Positions 1 through 10,444 of a stretch of DNA of 64,000 bases are shown one piece after another (within the stretch, counting starts at the first letter, position 1; each line of letters opens with the position of its first letter). Origin of the DNA: Hyphomicrobiales bacterium (GTDB lineage: Bacteria; Pseudomonadota; Alphaproteobacteria; Rhizobiales; Rhizobiaceae); assembly GCA_900470155.1 (NCBI GenBank), contig UBZT01000003.1, positions 310,001 through 374,000 on the forward strand. Reading direction: 5' to 3'. The notes beneath the pieces were generated by a model. That model was not told where the DNA came from, ran no database searches, and worked only from the letters and a program-made list of their open reading frames with translations. Made by a program: the position numbers and the translations under genes.

Positions 1-1175
1 AGGCGCTTTCGGCCCAATTGAAAGCGATGCGCGAGCGGTTGTTTCCGCCGACATCGCAAAAGACACTGCGCTCGTTCACTTCGGGCGAGGCGGCGCGCCT
101 GATTGGCGTCTCGGATGGCTACCTGCGCCAGCTCTCGCTTGCCGGCGAAGGACCGCAGCCGAAGGTCGGCACGGGGGGACGGCGGTATTATTCGCTTGCC
201 GATATCGACGCCCTACGCCATTTCCTGGCAGATCAGGCCCGCGCCAAGGGCAATGACGCCAAGGCACGCTCCTATGTAAAATGGCGCGATCCAGCGCGTG
301 GCGAGCACTTGCAGATCATTTCCGTCACCAATTTCAAGGGCGGTTCAGGCAAGACGACGTCTTCCGTGCATCTGGCCCAGTATCTTGCCATGACCGGGCA
401 CCGCGTACTTGCCGTTGACCTCGACCCGCAAGCATCTCTATCGGCTCTTTTCGGCTACCAGCCGGAATTGGATCTCGTCGGCAATGACACGATTTACGGC
501 GCCATCCGCTATGACGGTGAAGTTCGGCCGTTGAAAGACATTATCCGCAAGACTTATTTTCACAATCTTGACCTGCTTCCCGGCAATCTTGAGCTGCAGG
601 AATTTGAACATGCAACGCCGCGAGCTCTTGCCGAGCGTCGGGCAGGCGATACGCATTCGCTGTTCTTTACACGCGTCCAGGCGGCACTGGCCACGGTCGC
701 CGACGACTATGATGTCGTGATCATCGATTGCCCACCGCAGCTTGGCTATCTCACTCTGTCGGCGCTTTGTGCCTCGACCTCGGTCTTGGTCACGGTGCAT
801 CCGCAGATGCTCGACGTTGCCTCGATGAGCCAGTTCCTGTTCATGACGTCGGATCTTCTGGCCGTGGTGCGCGAGGCAGGTGGTCAGCTGAATTTCGACT
901 TCCTGCGTTATCTCGTCACCCGCGTCGAACCGCATGACGGACCGCAGACACAGATTGTCGGCTTCCTGCGGTCGCTGTTTGGCGAACGTGTCCTGACGGC
1001 CCCCATGCTGAAGTCGACCGCGGTGTCAGATGCTGGTCTGACCAAACAGACCCTCTATGAAGTCGGGCGAGAGAACTTCACCCGCGGGACCTACGATCGT
1101 GCGATGGAGTCGCTGGACGCGGTGAATTCGGAAGTGGAAGCATTGATCCACGCCGCTTGGGGGCGACCGGCATGA
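1..1175 (+). CDS. repA: RepA, ParA-type partition ATPase (5' partial)
   Basis: First gene of a repABC replication/partition operon. RepA is the Walker-type ATPase that, with RepB and parS, segregates the replicon and represses the operon. The N-terminal part has a MerR-like helix-turn-helix (about residues 20-75 counted from the TTG at 18), followed by the deviant Walker A motif KGGSGKTT (about 107-114) and the ParA motif VVIIDCPPQLGY. The frame is open to the left edge: the codons before position 18 read A-L-S-A-Q, which fits the usual RepA N-terminus, so the true start lies outside the window and only a short piece is missing. The gene overlaps repB by 4 bp (ATGA). Confidence 0.96.
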   Translation, partial: ALSAQLKAMRERLFPPTSQKTLRSFTSGEAARLIGVSDGYLRQLSLAGEGPQPKVGTGGRRYYSLADIDALRHFLADQARAKGNDAKARSYVKWRDPARGEHLQIISVTNFKGGSGKTTSSVHLAQYLAMTGHRVLAVDLDPQASLSALFGYQPELDLVGNDTIYGAIRYDGEVRPLKDIIRKTYFHNLDLLPGNLELQEFEHATPRALAERRAGDTHSLFFTRVQAALATVADDYDVVIIDCPPQLGYLTLSALCASTSVLVTVHPQMLDVASMSQFLFMTSDLLAVVREAGGQLNFDFLRYLVTRVEPHDGPQTQIVGFLRSLFGERVLTAPMLKSTAVSDAGLTKQTLYEVGRENFTRGTYDRAMESLDAVNSEVEALIHAAWGRPA

Positions 1176-2260
1176 CAACGGGACGCGACCGCAAGAATTC
1201 GATCAAGGCCCTGTTTGGTGAGGCGCTGACCCCAGCACCCGAAACCAAATCCGTTGCTGAAGCCAGCGAGCCGCCTGCGACCAGTCAGGCCCCACATGTG
1301 CCGTCGGGTCAGACCGAAACCAATGCGGCGCCTGCGCGCAGCGCATCGGGCGCGGTGAAGGCCATGGGGCTCTCTCTGTCCTCGATCGCGCGGGAGGCTG
1401 AAGAAGCGCGCCAGCTTCGTCAGGCTCTCGAAGAGGGCGAACGTGTGATTTCGCTCGACACCGCGCGCGTGGATGCCTCCTTCATCTCCGACCGCCTGAG
1501 CCAGGGCGAAGTCAACGACCCGCAATTTATCGAGCTGGTCGAGAGCATGCGCGAAAGCGGCCAGCAGGTTCCCATTCTGGTGCGACCGCATCCCGACGAT
1601 GAAGGTCGCTATCAGGTTGCCTATGGCCATCGCCGCATGCGGGCGGCCCAAACCCTGGGCATCGAGGTCAAGGCGTTGGTTCGCGCGCTGTCCGATGACG
1701 AGCTGGTGCTGGCGCAGGGCAAGGAAAATGCCGAGCGGCGCAATCTATCGTTTATCGAGCGCGCTGTGTTTGCCCAGACGCTGGTGACCAGAGGTTTTGA
1801 TCGCAAGCTGATCGGTGACGCGCTTTCGGTCCAGAAATCCGAACTTTCGCGCCTCATCCAGGTTGCCGAAGGCATTCCGGAACATATCGTGCGCGCTATC
1901 GGACCGGCCCCGAAAGCCGGCCGGGATCGCTGGATGAAACTCGTCGAACTCTATGCCCGCCCGGCCGGCAATGAGAAGGCCCAGGACGAGATCAAGGTCG
2001 CGGCCTTCAAGGAAGCCGAGACTGATCGCCGTTTCGAGTTCCTGTTTGCCCGCCTGGCCCGCAATACTGGAGTTCACAAGCCGGAACCGGATCAGTTGCT
2101 GGCGCCAGGAGGCCGCGTTTTTGCCGCCTACAAACGGCAGGGCAGGGCGGTCAAGATCGATTTTGCCAAGGACGTGGACCAGGGCTTCATCGATGCGCTA
2201 TCGGCGCATGTGAGCGAGGCCTATGCGACACATCTGAAGGCGAAGGAAACAGGCAAATGA
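1172..2260 (+). CDS. repB: RepB, ParB-type partition protein
   Basis: Centromere-binding partner of RepA, 362 residues. The ATG at 1172 overlaps the repA stop (ATGA), the usual translational coupling in repABC operons; an in-frame TTG at 1157 would extend it by five residues but is less likely. A variable N-terminal region is followed by the ParB/sulfiredoxin-like domain (around residues 90-185, including the motif VAYGHRRMRAAQ) and a helix-turn-helix region ending near SVQKSELSRLIQVA. It should bind the palindrome found downstream of repC. Length and architecture are normal for RepB. Confidence 0.96.
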   Translation: MTTGRDRKNSIKALFGEALTPAPETKSVAEASEPPATSQAPHVPSGQTETNAAPARSASGAVKAMGLSLSSIAREAEEARQLRQALEEGERVISLDTARVDASFISDRLSQGEVNDPQFIELVESMRESGQQVPILVRPHPDDEGRYQVAYGHRRMRAAQTLGIEVKALVRALSDDELVLAQGKENAERRNLSFIERAVFAQTLVTRGFDRKLIGDALSVQKSELSRLIQVAEGIPEHIVRAIGPAPKAGRDRWMKLVELYARPAGNEKAQDEIKVAAFKEAETDRRFEFLFARLARNTGVHKPEPDQLLAPGGRVFAAYKRQGRAVKIDFAKDVDQGFIDALSAHVSEAYATHLKAKETGK

Positions 2261-2560
2261 CGCCGGGCTGCTTAGGTAGCCCTTTGATTTGCTAGAATTA
2301 GCGTCGGATCCCGGACTTGAAATGCCGGCCTGGCACGGATTGAAACATCGCGAAACCCAAGAAAGGAAGCGCGGAGACAAGAAAAAGGCCCCCAAAACCT
2401 GACGTTCCGGAAGCCCCTCTCCTATGTAGCAATCCGAGAGAATCACTTCCAGAAGGCAAAGTCAAGAGTCGGCGACAGCGATGTCGAGTCCGGGTATTGA
2501 AACTATTGCCAAATTTCATGGTGTTCGGGTCCGTCTTGCCTCCTCACAGAGGACCTGATC
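2261..2560. other. repB-repC intergenic control region
   Basis: A 300-bp non-coding leader between repB and repC. Besides the antisense RNA on the minus strand it forms the structured repC leader. The repC ribosome binding site AGAGGA lies 7 nt before the ATG at 2561. In the family, antisense binding refolds this leader so that repC transcription or translation is attenuated. No convincing protein-coding frame is present. Confidence 0.7.
2382..2435 (-). ncRNA. repABC counter-transcribed antisense RNA
   Basis: The repB-repC intergenic region of repABC replicons encodes a small antisense RNA that limits RepC synthesis and sets incompatibility. Here the minus strand can form an intrinsic terminator. 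The arm at 2415-2409 (GGCUUCC) pairs with that at 2393-2387 (GGGGGCC, including G-U pairs) and is followed directly by five U residues (2386-2382). A TTGACT -35-like hexamer lies at 2465-2460 on the minus strand; no clear -10 is visible, so the 5' end near 2435 is approximate. The length of about 50-60 nt and the position fit the known family. Confidence 0.75.
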
Positions 2561-3778
2561 ATGGTGGAGAGACTGGCAACGACGCCTTTTGGCGGCGGCC
2601 GGATGACTGCGCGGCTTTTTGCCCGCCAGGCATCCGTCGCTGAGAGGCAAGAGAAACTGCGCGCCGGCGACGGCGGCAACGACAAGGGCGCCAGCGACAA
2701 GTGGCAGCTCATTCGCGCACTGACCGAAGCGCGCGACCACTTTGGCCTCAGCGACAGGGCGATCGGGCTGCTCGAGGCGCTGGTCAGCTTCACCACCGAC
2801 CGTGTGCTCGATGGCGCCAACCCGATTATCGTCTTTCCCTCCAATCGAGAGCTGTCACTGAGGGCACGGGGCATGGCTCCAGCGACGATCCGCCGGCATC
2901 TGACGGCATTGGTCGAGGCTGGCCTTCTGTTTCGCCGCGACAGCGCCAACGGCAAGCGCTTCTGCCGCCGGGACGACAATGGTGTTGTTGAGGATGCTTT
3001 CGGCTTTGACCTCGCTCCACTGGCGCTGAAGTCGTCCGAGATTCTCTCTCTGGCTGAACAGGCGCGCGCCCAGGCGCGGATGATCCGTGCACAGCGCTCG
3101 GAGGTGACCCTGCACCTGCGCGACATCTCCAAGATCATCACCACGGCCCTGGAAGAGGGCCGTGACGGCGGATGGGCGGAGATTGCGGCTGAGTTTCAGG
3201 AGATGTCTTTCGGCAGCCTGCCGCGGGGCTACGACCCGGCACTCTTGAATGCTCTTCGCGAACGCCTGATCGCATTCCGGATTAAGGTGGAAAAGACTTA
3301 TCTTTCATCGCTCTCCGAAGAAGAAATGAGCGGCAATGATGATCAAATCGAGCGTCATATACAGAATTCAAATACAGACCTTCCATTTGAATTAGAAGGC
3401 CAAAGAGTCATAGAAAGGGCGAAGCCAGGCGATACGGCATTGGCGCCAAACCGCAAGATGGCGATCAGCCTCGAACGGATGAAGCGGATTTGCCCGCAGA
3501 TCGCCGATTATGCCCGCGGGGGCATGAGTGGATGGCAGGATTTGATCCGCGCGGCCGATCTCGTTCGCTCGATGCTCGGGGTTTCACCCGATGCCTGGCA
3601 GAAAGCCAAGGCGGCGATGGGCGAACAGGCTGCATCTATTGTTGTGGCGATCATGCTGGAGCGTGCCGATGAGATCCGCTCGCCGGGCGGCTACCTGCGC
3701 GATCTGACTCGCAAGGCTGAGAAATCGACATTCAGTGTCTATCCGATGCTGCAGGCGCTTGAGCGACAAACGGAATGA
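2561..3778 (+). CDS. repC: RepC replication initiator
   Basis: Replication initiator of repABC replicons, 405 residues, the normal length. The N-terminal half has a winged-helix-like segment around residues 95-130 (RELSLRARGMAPATIRRHL). The C-terminal half begins after an AT-rich stretch and contains KRICPQIADYARGGMSGW. The ATG at 2561 has AGAGGA 7 nt upstream. RepC alone can support replication in this family and normally binds an origin inside its own gene. It is not coupled to repB but separated by the antisense-RNA region. Confidence 0.96.
   Translation: MVERLATTPFGGGRMTARLFARQASVAERQEKLRAGDGGNDKGASDKWQLIRALTEARDHFGLSDRAIGLLEALVSFTTDRVLDGANPIIVFPSNRELSLRARGMAPATIRRHLTALVEAGLLFRRDSANGKRFCRRDDNGVVEDAFGFDLAPLALKSSEILSLAEQARAQARMIRAQRSEVTLHLRDISKIITTALEEGRDGGWAEIAAEFQEMSFGSLPRGYDPALLNALRERLIAFRIKVEKTYLSSLSEEEMSGNDDQIERHIQNSNTDLPFELEGQRVIERAKPGDTALAPNRKMAISLERMKRICPQIADYARGGMSGWQDLIRAADLVRSMLGVSPDAWQKAKAAMGEQAASIVVAIMLERADEIRSPGGYLRDLTRKAEKSTFSVYPMLQALERQTE
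3335..3420. other. Putative oriV inside repC
   Basis: Within repC the base composition drops sharply around 3340-3415, with runs such as CATATACAGAATTCAAATA and TTCCATTTGAATTAGAA, in an otherwise GC-rich gene. In studied repABC plasmids the origin lies in an AT-rich tract in the middle of repC. Assignment here rests on position and composition only. Confidence 0.6.
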
Positions 3779-3820
3779 ACGCCGGGCGCATGGTGAAAGT
3801 GGCGGCCGATGACATGCAAA

Positions 3821-3838
3821 CGTTGACAGCTGTCAACG
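3821..3838. promoter_or_regulatory. parS-like centromere site downstream of repC
   Basis: A perfect 18-bp palindrome, CGTTGACAGCTGTCAACG. Its central 16 bp (3822-3837) fit the repABC parS consensus as I recall it, GTTNNCNGCNGNNAAC, the site bound by RepB. It lies 43 bp after the repC stop and about 60 bp before recX. A location outside the operon, downstream of repC, is known for some repABC plasmids. Confidence 0.8.
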
Positions 3839-3899
3839 AAAGTTGACGGGCATATGTGGCGGCCTTTTCGCCAGCGCGGCGTTTCGGTAGGATGATTTG

Positions 3900-4457
3900 A
3901 TGGATGTGATGACGAGCCCGGCGGATGAAATTGAAGTGCCCACGGCCAGGATGCTGTCTTGGGCTCGCAATTCCGCCGCCTACCGGCTGGCAAAGCGGAT
4001 GATGACAGAGCGGGAATTGTCCGACGCGATCATGCGCAAGGCCAAACAGAAGTTTGAAGGGATTTCCGAGGCGCAACTCAGGGCGCTCGGCGCTTTCGCG
4101 GTCGGGTTCGGCCGTGACATGAAGGTGCTCGACGATCAGGCCTATGCGGAGATCCGCTCCAGCTCGGCAGCGCGCAGTGGCAAGTCGAAGCGGGCAATCG
4201 CTCGCAAGCTCAGTGAAAAAGGCGTCGACCGGGAGATCGTCGCGACGGTGCTCGATGAGGCCGACGATCTGCGCGCAGCCGTCGTTCTGGCCCGCAAGCG
4301 GGCTTTCGGTCCGTTTCGCAAAACCGACGCGGATGAAAAGCAGCGCGCAAAGGAATTCTCGTCGTTCGCCCGCAATGGTTTCGGTTTCGAACTGGGCCGG
4401 CGGGTCATGCAGATGGAACTCGAGGAAGCCGAAGAAATCCTCTACGCAAATCCTTGA
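3900..4457 (+). CDS. recX: RecX-family regulatory protein
   Basis: 185-residue all-helical protein of the RecX family, which binds RecA filaments and restrains recombinase activity. Family-typical text: YRLAKRMMTERELSDAIMRK near the N-terminus and the tandem helical repeats around SKRAIARKLSEKGVDREIVA. The ATG at 3900 has GGTAGG 8 nt upstream; a TTG at 3897 and an ATG at 3909 are alternatives. No recA is nearby. The gene follows repC and the parS-like palindrome, so it may be influenced by RepB bound there. A second recX on the main chromosome is possible. Confidence 0.85.
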   Translation: MDVMTSPADEIEVPTARMLSWARNSAAYRLAKRMMTERELSDAIMRKAKQKFEGISEAQLRALGAFAVGFGRDMKVLDDQAYAEIRSSSAARSGKSKRAIARKLSEKGVDREIVATVLDEADDLRAAVVLARKRAFGPFRKTDADEKQRAKEFSSFARNGFGFELGRRVMQMELEEAEEILYANP

Positions 4458-4537
4458 GGATGGGCGCCGAGATCCCTTGAGGTAAGGCGGCAGTTGTTGC
4501 CCCGAAAATCCAAGGGGTTGGTCACGTATCGGTCAGC

Positions 4538-5299
4538 CTAGATAGAGAGGTCGAGCGCACGGCCTTCGAACAGACGATCACGAGAGCCTTCCAGATGTTT
4601 GAGCATGGCGCTCTTGGCATCATCCGCACGCCCCTCGGCAATCGCTCGGTAAATCGAGTTGTGTTCTTCATAGACCTTTTCGAGGCCGAGTTTAGGACCG
4701 AGCAGGGACAGGCCGTGCAGATGCATGCCGACGGCAATATGGGCCTTCAAAGCATCAAGTGAGGCTGTGTAATAGTGATTGTTCGCAGCTTCCGTGACCG
4801 CACGATGGAAAACGAAGTCTGCATCGGTGCGGTGCAACTGGTGGCTGGTCGCTTCGCGCAACTCTGCCAGAGCCGCTGCAATCTTCTGGATTGCGGCTTC
4901 ATCCCTGCGCTTGGCGGCGAAATAGGCCGCGGCAGGCTCGATGGTCAGACGGAATTCGTAGCAACGCTGGATATCGGCGATCGTCTTGACCGGGGAGTAA
5001 GACAGCTGGGCGGAAGACGAGCCTTGGGCGCTGACAAATGTGCCGGCGCCCTGGCGGGCGTAGACGATCCCCTGTTCGCGCAGGCGCGCAAGCGCGTCAC
5101 GCACGACAGGCCGGGATACGCCCAGCATCGACGACAATTCATGTTCGCCGGGAAGGCGTGAATCCGCTGGATAATTGCCAGCGCGGATGCGCTCCATCAA
5201 CTGGTCGAAGACACGGTCGACAAGCTTGACCGGTTTGACACGCTCGGGCTTTGCCGGTGTCACAGCTGCATTGAGTACAGCGTCGCTAGCTTCGGCCAA
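4538..5299 (-). CDS. GntR/FadR-type transcriptional regulator
   Basis: 253-residue regulator with an N-terminal winged helix (motif LPGEHELSSMLGVSRPVVRDAL) and a C-terminal FCD ligand-binding domain. The most convincing start is a TTG at 5299 with AGGAG 7 nt upstream, which overlaps the 3' end of the acid-sugar kinase gene by 14 bp; the longer open frame upstream lies inside that gene. It is the last gene of the ABC transporter/kinase operon and probably senses an intermediate of that pathway. A near-perfect 19-bp palindrome in the divergent promoter region at 12301-12319 is a candidate operator. Confidence 0.88.
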   Translation of the reverse strand: MAEASDAVLNAAVTPAKPERVKPVKLVDRVFDQLMERIRAGNYPADSRLPGEHELSSMLGVSRPVVRDALARLREQGIVYARQGAGTFVSAQGSSSAQLSYSPVKTIADIQRCYEFRLTIEPAAAYFAAKRRDEAAIQKIAAALAELREATSHQLHRTDADFVFHRAVTEAANNHYYTASLDALKAHIAVGMHLHGLSLLGPKLGLEKVYEEHNSIYRAIAEGRADDAKSAMLKHLEGSRDRLFEGRALDLSI

Positions 5300-6392
5300 T
5301 GGAGGTCTCCTTGCTGTCCGTCGATTTCTGCTCCGGTTTGGCCGGCAACACTGCAACCAGGCTGTCGACGGTCCCGAACCCTCCCGATTTGACGGCACAT
5401 CGCAGGCCCTTGCCATCCTGCAATGTCACCTCGAACCACGGAATTCCTGGTTCGATTTCTCCCATCGGGAAGAGCACTTCTATGCCGAGTGCGGTGAGAA
5501 CGGCAAGCGCCGTATCGCCGCCGCCCATCATCAGCATCTCGATGTGGCTGGTGGTAACCACCTTGCGCACGCCCTCGGCAAAACGACTTGCGACCGTTGC
5601 GCCATCCTCGCGCATATCGCCCGTGCAACGCAGCAATGCGGGCAGACGCAGCGGCGCGTCAAGATCGCCAAGTTGACCATGTGGTGCATCCGCGAGCACC
5701 GCGAGACGATCCTGCCGATCAAGCCGGTGCATCTGCGAGACAGTGATGGGATCACGAGAACCAAAGGCGAAAAGTGTCTGATCGGTGAGCGTCAGGGATG
5801 ATGACTGCGCGGAGCCGCCGGAACCATTGCCGATCCGTCTGGCCAAGGCCAGCCCGAGGCCACGAGCGCCGACGGCCAGCCCATTTGTCCAGTCGTGCGT
5901 ATTAGCGATCCGGTCCATGTCGGCATCCGTTTCGGCATCGCAGACGATGACGGATGTCTGATCGAACAGAGCAGCGATCGATATCGGCTGATCGACGCCG
6001 CGGCCGATAACATGGCCGTTCCGGGTCAACCGTTGCTGGTCAGGGATTGCTGGACAAATGATGATCTGGCCAAGGCCAAGTGCATCAGCAAGCGTCAGTG
6101 TTTCGGCGGCGACATTGCCCTTGAGCCGGGAATCGATCTTCTTCATCACCAGGTCCGGCGCAACCGCCTTGAGCCGGTTTGCAACACTCGTAACGCGCTC
6201 AGATGCGTCTTGCGGTGACAGCGCGCGGGAAGCGGTATTGACCACCAGCACATCCGGGTTTGCCGCAAGCGCTTTCTCCAGGTTTTCACCAAAAACCACG
6301 ACCGCAACCGTAAGACCATTTTGAACAAACGGCGTGCCGGTATCGAGAGCACCCGTCAGATCATCGGCGAGGATCGCAGCCTTGAGCGTCAT
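5286..6392 (-). CDS. DUF1537 acid-sugar kinase (OtnK/DtnK-like)
   Basis: 368-residue member of the DUF1537 family, kinases that phosphorylate four-carbon acid sugars such as threonate, erythronate or 2-oxotetronate. The N-terminal substrate domain begins with AILADDLTGALDTG, and the C-terminal nucleotide domain has the glycine-rich LMMGGGDTALAVL. The ATG at 6392 overlaps the upstream ATPase gene by 4 bp (ATGA). At 368 residues it is shorter than the roughly 400-430 usual for the family. A PdxA2-type dehydrogenase at 15776 in the same locus is the known partner, giving acid sugar to 4-phosphate to triose phosphate plus CO2. The specific acid cannot be told from sequence. Confidence 0.85.
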   Translation of the reverse strand: MTLKAAILADDLTGALDTGTPFVQNGLTVAVVVFGENLEKALAANPDVLVVNTASRALSPQDASERVTSVANRLKAVAPDLVMKKIDSRLKGNVAAETLTLADALGLGQIIICPAIPDQQRLTRNGHVIGRGVDQPISIAALFDQTSVIVCDAETDADMDRIANTHDWTNGLAVGARGLGLALARRIGNGSGGSAQSSSLTLTDQTLFAFGSRDPITVSQMHRLDRQDRLAVLADAPHGQLGDLDAPLRLPALLRCTGDMREDGATVASRFAEGVRKVVTTSHIEMLMMGGGDTALAVLTALGIEVLFPMGEIEPGIPWFEVTLQDGKGLRCAVKSGGFGTVDSLVAVLPAKPEQKSTDSKETSIGRS

Positions 6393-7380
6393 GCATGGGC
6401 CTCGATGGGAACGGCGTGGCAAGCAACCTTGTGGCCGGGTCGGGCGTCGCGCCAGGCCGGCACATCGGTGCGGCAGATATCCATGGCGATCGGGCAGCGC
6501 GTGTGGAAACGACAGCCCGTCGGCGGATCAAGAGGGCTCGGCACATCGCCCTGCAGGATCTGACGCTGGCGTGTGCGTTCATGGGCCGGATCGATCTCCG
6601 GCACGGCCGACAGAAGCGCGCGGGTATAGGGATGCAAGGGGTTGGTGAAAATCTCGTCGCGCGGCGCAAGCTCTGCAAGGCGACCGAGATACATCACGCC
6701 GACACGGGTCGAGATATGGCGCACAACGGCAAGGTCATGGGCAATGAACAGATAGGTCAGGCGGTATTTATCCTGCAGATCGAGCAGGAGGTTGATGATC
6801 TGCGCCTGGATCGAGACGTCCAGCGCGGAAATAGCCTCGTCGCAGACGATGAACTTCGGCTGGCAGGCGAGCGCGCGGGCGATGACCACCCGCTGTCGTT
6901 GACCGCCGGACAGTTCATGCGGATAGCGCTGGGCAAACCGGGTCGGCAGTCCGACGTCGGATAGCAGCGAATCCAGCTTGTCCTTCAGCTGGGCCTTGGT
7001 TGCCAGCTTGTGAAACAGCATCGGTTCGCTGATCGCCTCGCCAACCGTCATACGTGGGTTGAGCGTCGAATAGGGATCCTGGAAAACGATCTGCAGGTCG
7101 CGGCGGAACGGCCGCATCTGGTCTTCGTTGAGCTTGGAGAGATCCTGACCCTTGTAGAGAATTCGGCCGCTGGTCGCGCGGTAGAGATTGAGGATGGTGA
7201 AACCGGTCGTCGACTTGCCGCAGCCGGATTCGCCGACAAGGCTCAAGGTCTCGCCTTCCATGATGTCGAGATCGATGTCGTCCAGCGCATGCACGGTTGC
7301 TTCGCGCTCGCCGAATGCACCGAGCCTTACATGGAAATGTTTGACCAGGTTTTCAATTCTGAGCAGGGGTTCGCCAGTCA

Positions 7381-7381
<1 letters not shown>
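6389..7381 (-). CDS. Dipeptide/oligopeptide-type ABC transporter ATP-binding protein (DppF-like)
   Basis: 330-residue ATPase: Walker [12 protein letters not shown], signature LSGGQRQRV, Walker B region [12 protein letters not shown], and the C-terminal oligopeptide extension with GCRFHTRCP. The ATG at 7381 shares one base with the stop of the upstream ATPase gene (TGATG). It forms the nucleotide-binding dimer with the next protein. Transporters of this family import peptides but also oligosaccharides, opines and other solutes. The sugar-acid genes in this locus make a non-peptide substrate likely. Confidence 0.93.
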
Positions 7382-8384
<1,003 letters not shown>

Positions 8385-8388
<4 letters not shown>

Positions 8389-9347
8389 TTGTTGCCTCGC
8401 GGATTGAGCGCGTCGTTCAGGCCGTCACCCAGGAAGCTGAAGGCGACGGATGCCAGGCCGAGAACGGCTGCAGGCGCGGCCAGGAGATGCGGATAGTGCT
8501 GCCAGACGCGCAGACCATCGGAGATCATGTTGCCCCAGCTGGGCGTGGGTGGGTTGACGCCGACGCCGAGGAAGGAGAACGCGCTTTCCAGCACCATGGC
8601 GGTGCCGAGACCGGCACTGACCGAGACGATCAGCGGTCCCAGCGAATTCGGCACGATATAGCGGCGGATGATGATCCAGTTCGTCAGGCCAAGCGCCTGG
8701 GCAGCTGTCACATAGGGGCGCGAGCGGATCGACAGAACCTGGGCGCGCACCAGGCGGGCATAGGGTGGCCAGGAAATCAGTGCCATCGAGCCGAAGACAA
8801 GGAGAAAATCGATCCACACCGTTTCGCGGTAGAATGGATTGAGCGTCGCCATGTAGCGGCTTTCCATCCAGGTCGCGATGGGCGTCTTGAGCGAGGCATT
8901 GATGACGACGACAAGCAGGAGATTGGGCACGGACATGGTCATGTCGGTGAGCCACATGATGATCCGGTCCCAGGCACCGCCGAAGAAGCCAGCGATGGCA
9001 CCGAGGGTAACCCCGATCACGACGGCAATGAAGGTGACAATGACGGCGACGAGAAAGGCGGTGCGTGTGCCATAGACCACGCGGCTGAAGACGTCGCGAC
9101 CGAGGTCATCCGTGCCAAAGAGGTGAGACAGCGACGGTGCGAGGTTACGGCTTTCAAGATTCTGGCTGAGATAATCGAAGGGTGTCAGCAACGGCCCGAA
9201 GAGTGCGGTGAAGGCAAGCAGCATGACCATGGCGAGGCCGAACACGGCAAGCTTGTTGCGCTTCAGCCGATACCAGGCGTCGCGCCACAGGCTGACGGCA
9301 GGTTCCTCATGAGATTTTGCCAGCGGCGGGGCCGATAGGGTCGACAT
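8385..9347 (-). CDS. ABC transporter permease (DppC-like)
   Basis: 320-residue inner-membrane permease. The N-terminal cytoplasmic stretch (WRDAWYRLKRNKLAVFGLAM) is typical of DppC/OppC, followed by several transmembrane segments and the EAA loop around YVTAAQALGLTNW. The ATG at 9347 lies one base after the stop of the DppB-like gene; a longer frame upstream overlaps that gene and is rejected. Confidence 0.92.
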
Positions 9348-9348
9348 G

Positions 9349-10305
9349 TCAGCGGCTCCTTTTGCTATCGTGGGCGCGCGGGTCGAGCATCGGATAGAGA
9401 ACATCGACCAGGAGATTGGAGATCATCACCAGGAAGGAGCCGATCAGAGTGATGGCGAGGATCACCGGATAGTCGGAATTGATCAGCGCCTGTACGGTCA
9501 GACGGCCAAGGCCGGGCAGGCCGAAGACGAGTTCGACGAAGATCGCCCCGTTGACGATGGTGATCATGATCAGGCCGAGCTGGGTGACGACCGGTGTCAG
9601 AACGGGCCGCAGGATATGGCGGATCGCAACGATCACTTCTGGAACGCCCTTGGCGCGGGCGGTGCGGACGAAATCCTCCGACAGGACCTCGATCACGGCG
9701 GCGCGCGTCTGGCGCACGATCAGCGCGATCGGCTGGAATGAGAGAACCAGCAAGGGCAGGAGGATGCGCACGTCGAAGATGCCACCCCAGCCGTAAGGCA
9801 CATTCGCGTCGGGAAAGAGCACGATCAGGCCGACCATCAGCAGCGGACCTGCGACATAGGCGGGAATGGCCCAGAGAAACAGCGCCGTGCCGAGAATGAT
9901 ATAGTCGAGACGGGAATTCTGCTTCAACGCCGCGATCATGCCAAGGGGAATGGCAACGATGGCGGTCAGCGCGATCGAACAGATCGCAAGCTTGAAAGAG
10001 ACGGGGGCGGCGGCCGACACCATGGCCCAGACCGAGCGGCCCGACGTCAGCGAATTGCCGAACTTGCCCTGCAGCAGATTGAGGACATAACTGGCAAACT
10101 GTTCGAGAAACGGTCGGTTGAGACCGGCACTTTCGCGAATGGCCTCGATCTTGGCCGGGTTATAGGCGACATCGCCGGGCGCCCGCAAGAAGATCAGCTT
10201 GATCGGATCACCTGCGCCATAAAAGGCCAGAGCATAGACCGCCAGCATGACAAGCAGTACCGACGGGATCCAGATCGCGAAACGCGTGAGCACGTAGCGA
10301 AGCAA
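9349..10305 (-). CDS. ABC transporter permease (DppB-like)
   Basis: 318-residue permease that starts MLRYVLTRFAIWIPSVLLVM, the usual first helix of DppB/OppB. It has six predicted membrane segments and the EAA loop EDFVRTARAKGVPEVIVAIRH. First of the four membrane and ATPase genes. It is separated from the binding-protein gene by 139 bp carrying a strong hairpin, a common arrangement that lets the binding protein be made in excess. Confidence 0.92.
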   Translation of the reverse strand: MLRYVLTRFAIWIPSVLLVMLAVYALAFYGAGDPIKLIFLRAPGDVAYNPAKIEAIRESAGLNRPFLEQFASYVLNLLQGKFGNSLTSGRSVWAMVSAAAPVSFKLAICSIALTAIVAIPLGMIAALKQNSRLDYIILGTALFLWAIPAYVAGPLLMVGLIVLFPDANVPYGWGGIFDVRILLPLLVLSFQPIALIVRQTRAAVIEVLSEDFVRTARAKGVPEVIVAIRHILRPVLTPVVTQLGLIMITIVNGAIFVELVFGLPGLGRLTVQALINSDYPVILAITLIGSFLVMISNLLVDVLYPMLDPRAHDSKRSR

Positions 10306-10383
10306 CGGTGCCTCCCACCTCTTGTTTGGGTCTCATGGCCGCCAGCCAAGGCTGAGGACTGCCCTTTATTCCTCCAGAATGTA

Positions 10384-10403
10384 CCGGGGCCCGAAGGCCC
10401 CGG
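10384..10403 (-). terminator. Hairpin between binding-protein and permease genes
   Basis: On the minus strand CCGGGGCC-TTCG-GGCCCCGG forms an 8-bp stem closed by a stable UUCG tetraloop. It lies 41 bp after the binding-protein stop and 78 bp before the permease start. The U tract after it is weak (TACATTC), so partial termination or 3'-end stabilisation is more likely than a full stop. Confidence 0.6.
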
Positions 10404-10444
10404 CACGCGTCGGATCTGTCGGTGACAGCGGTCCGCCAGAACCG

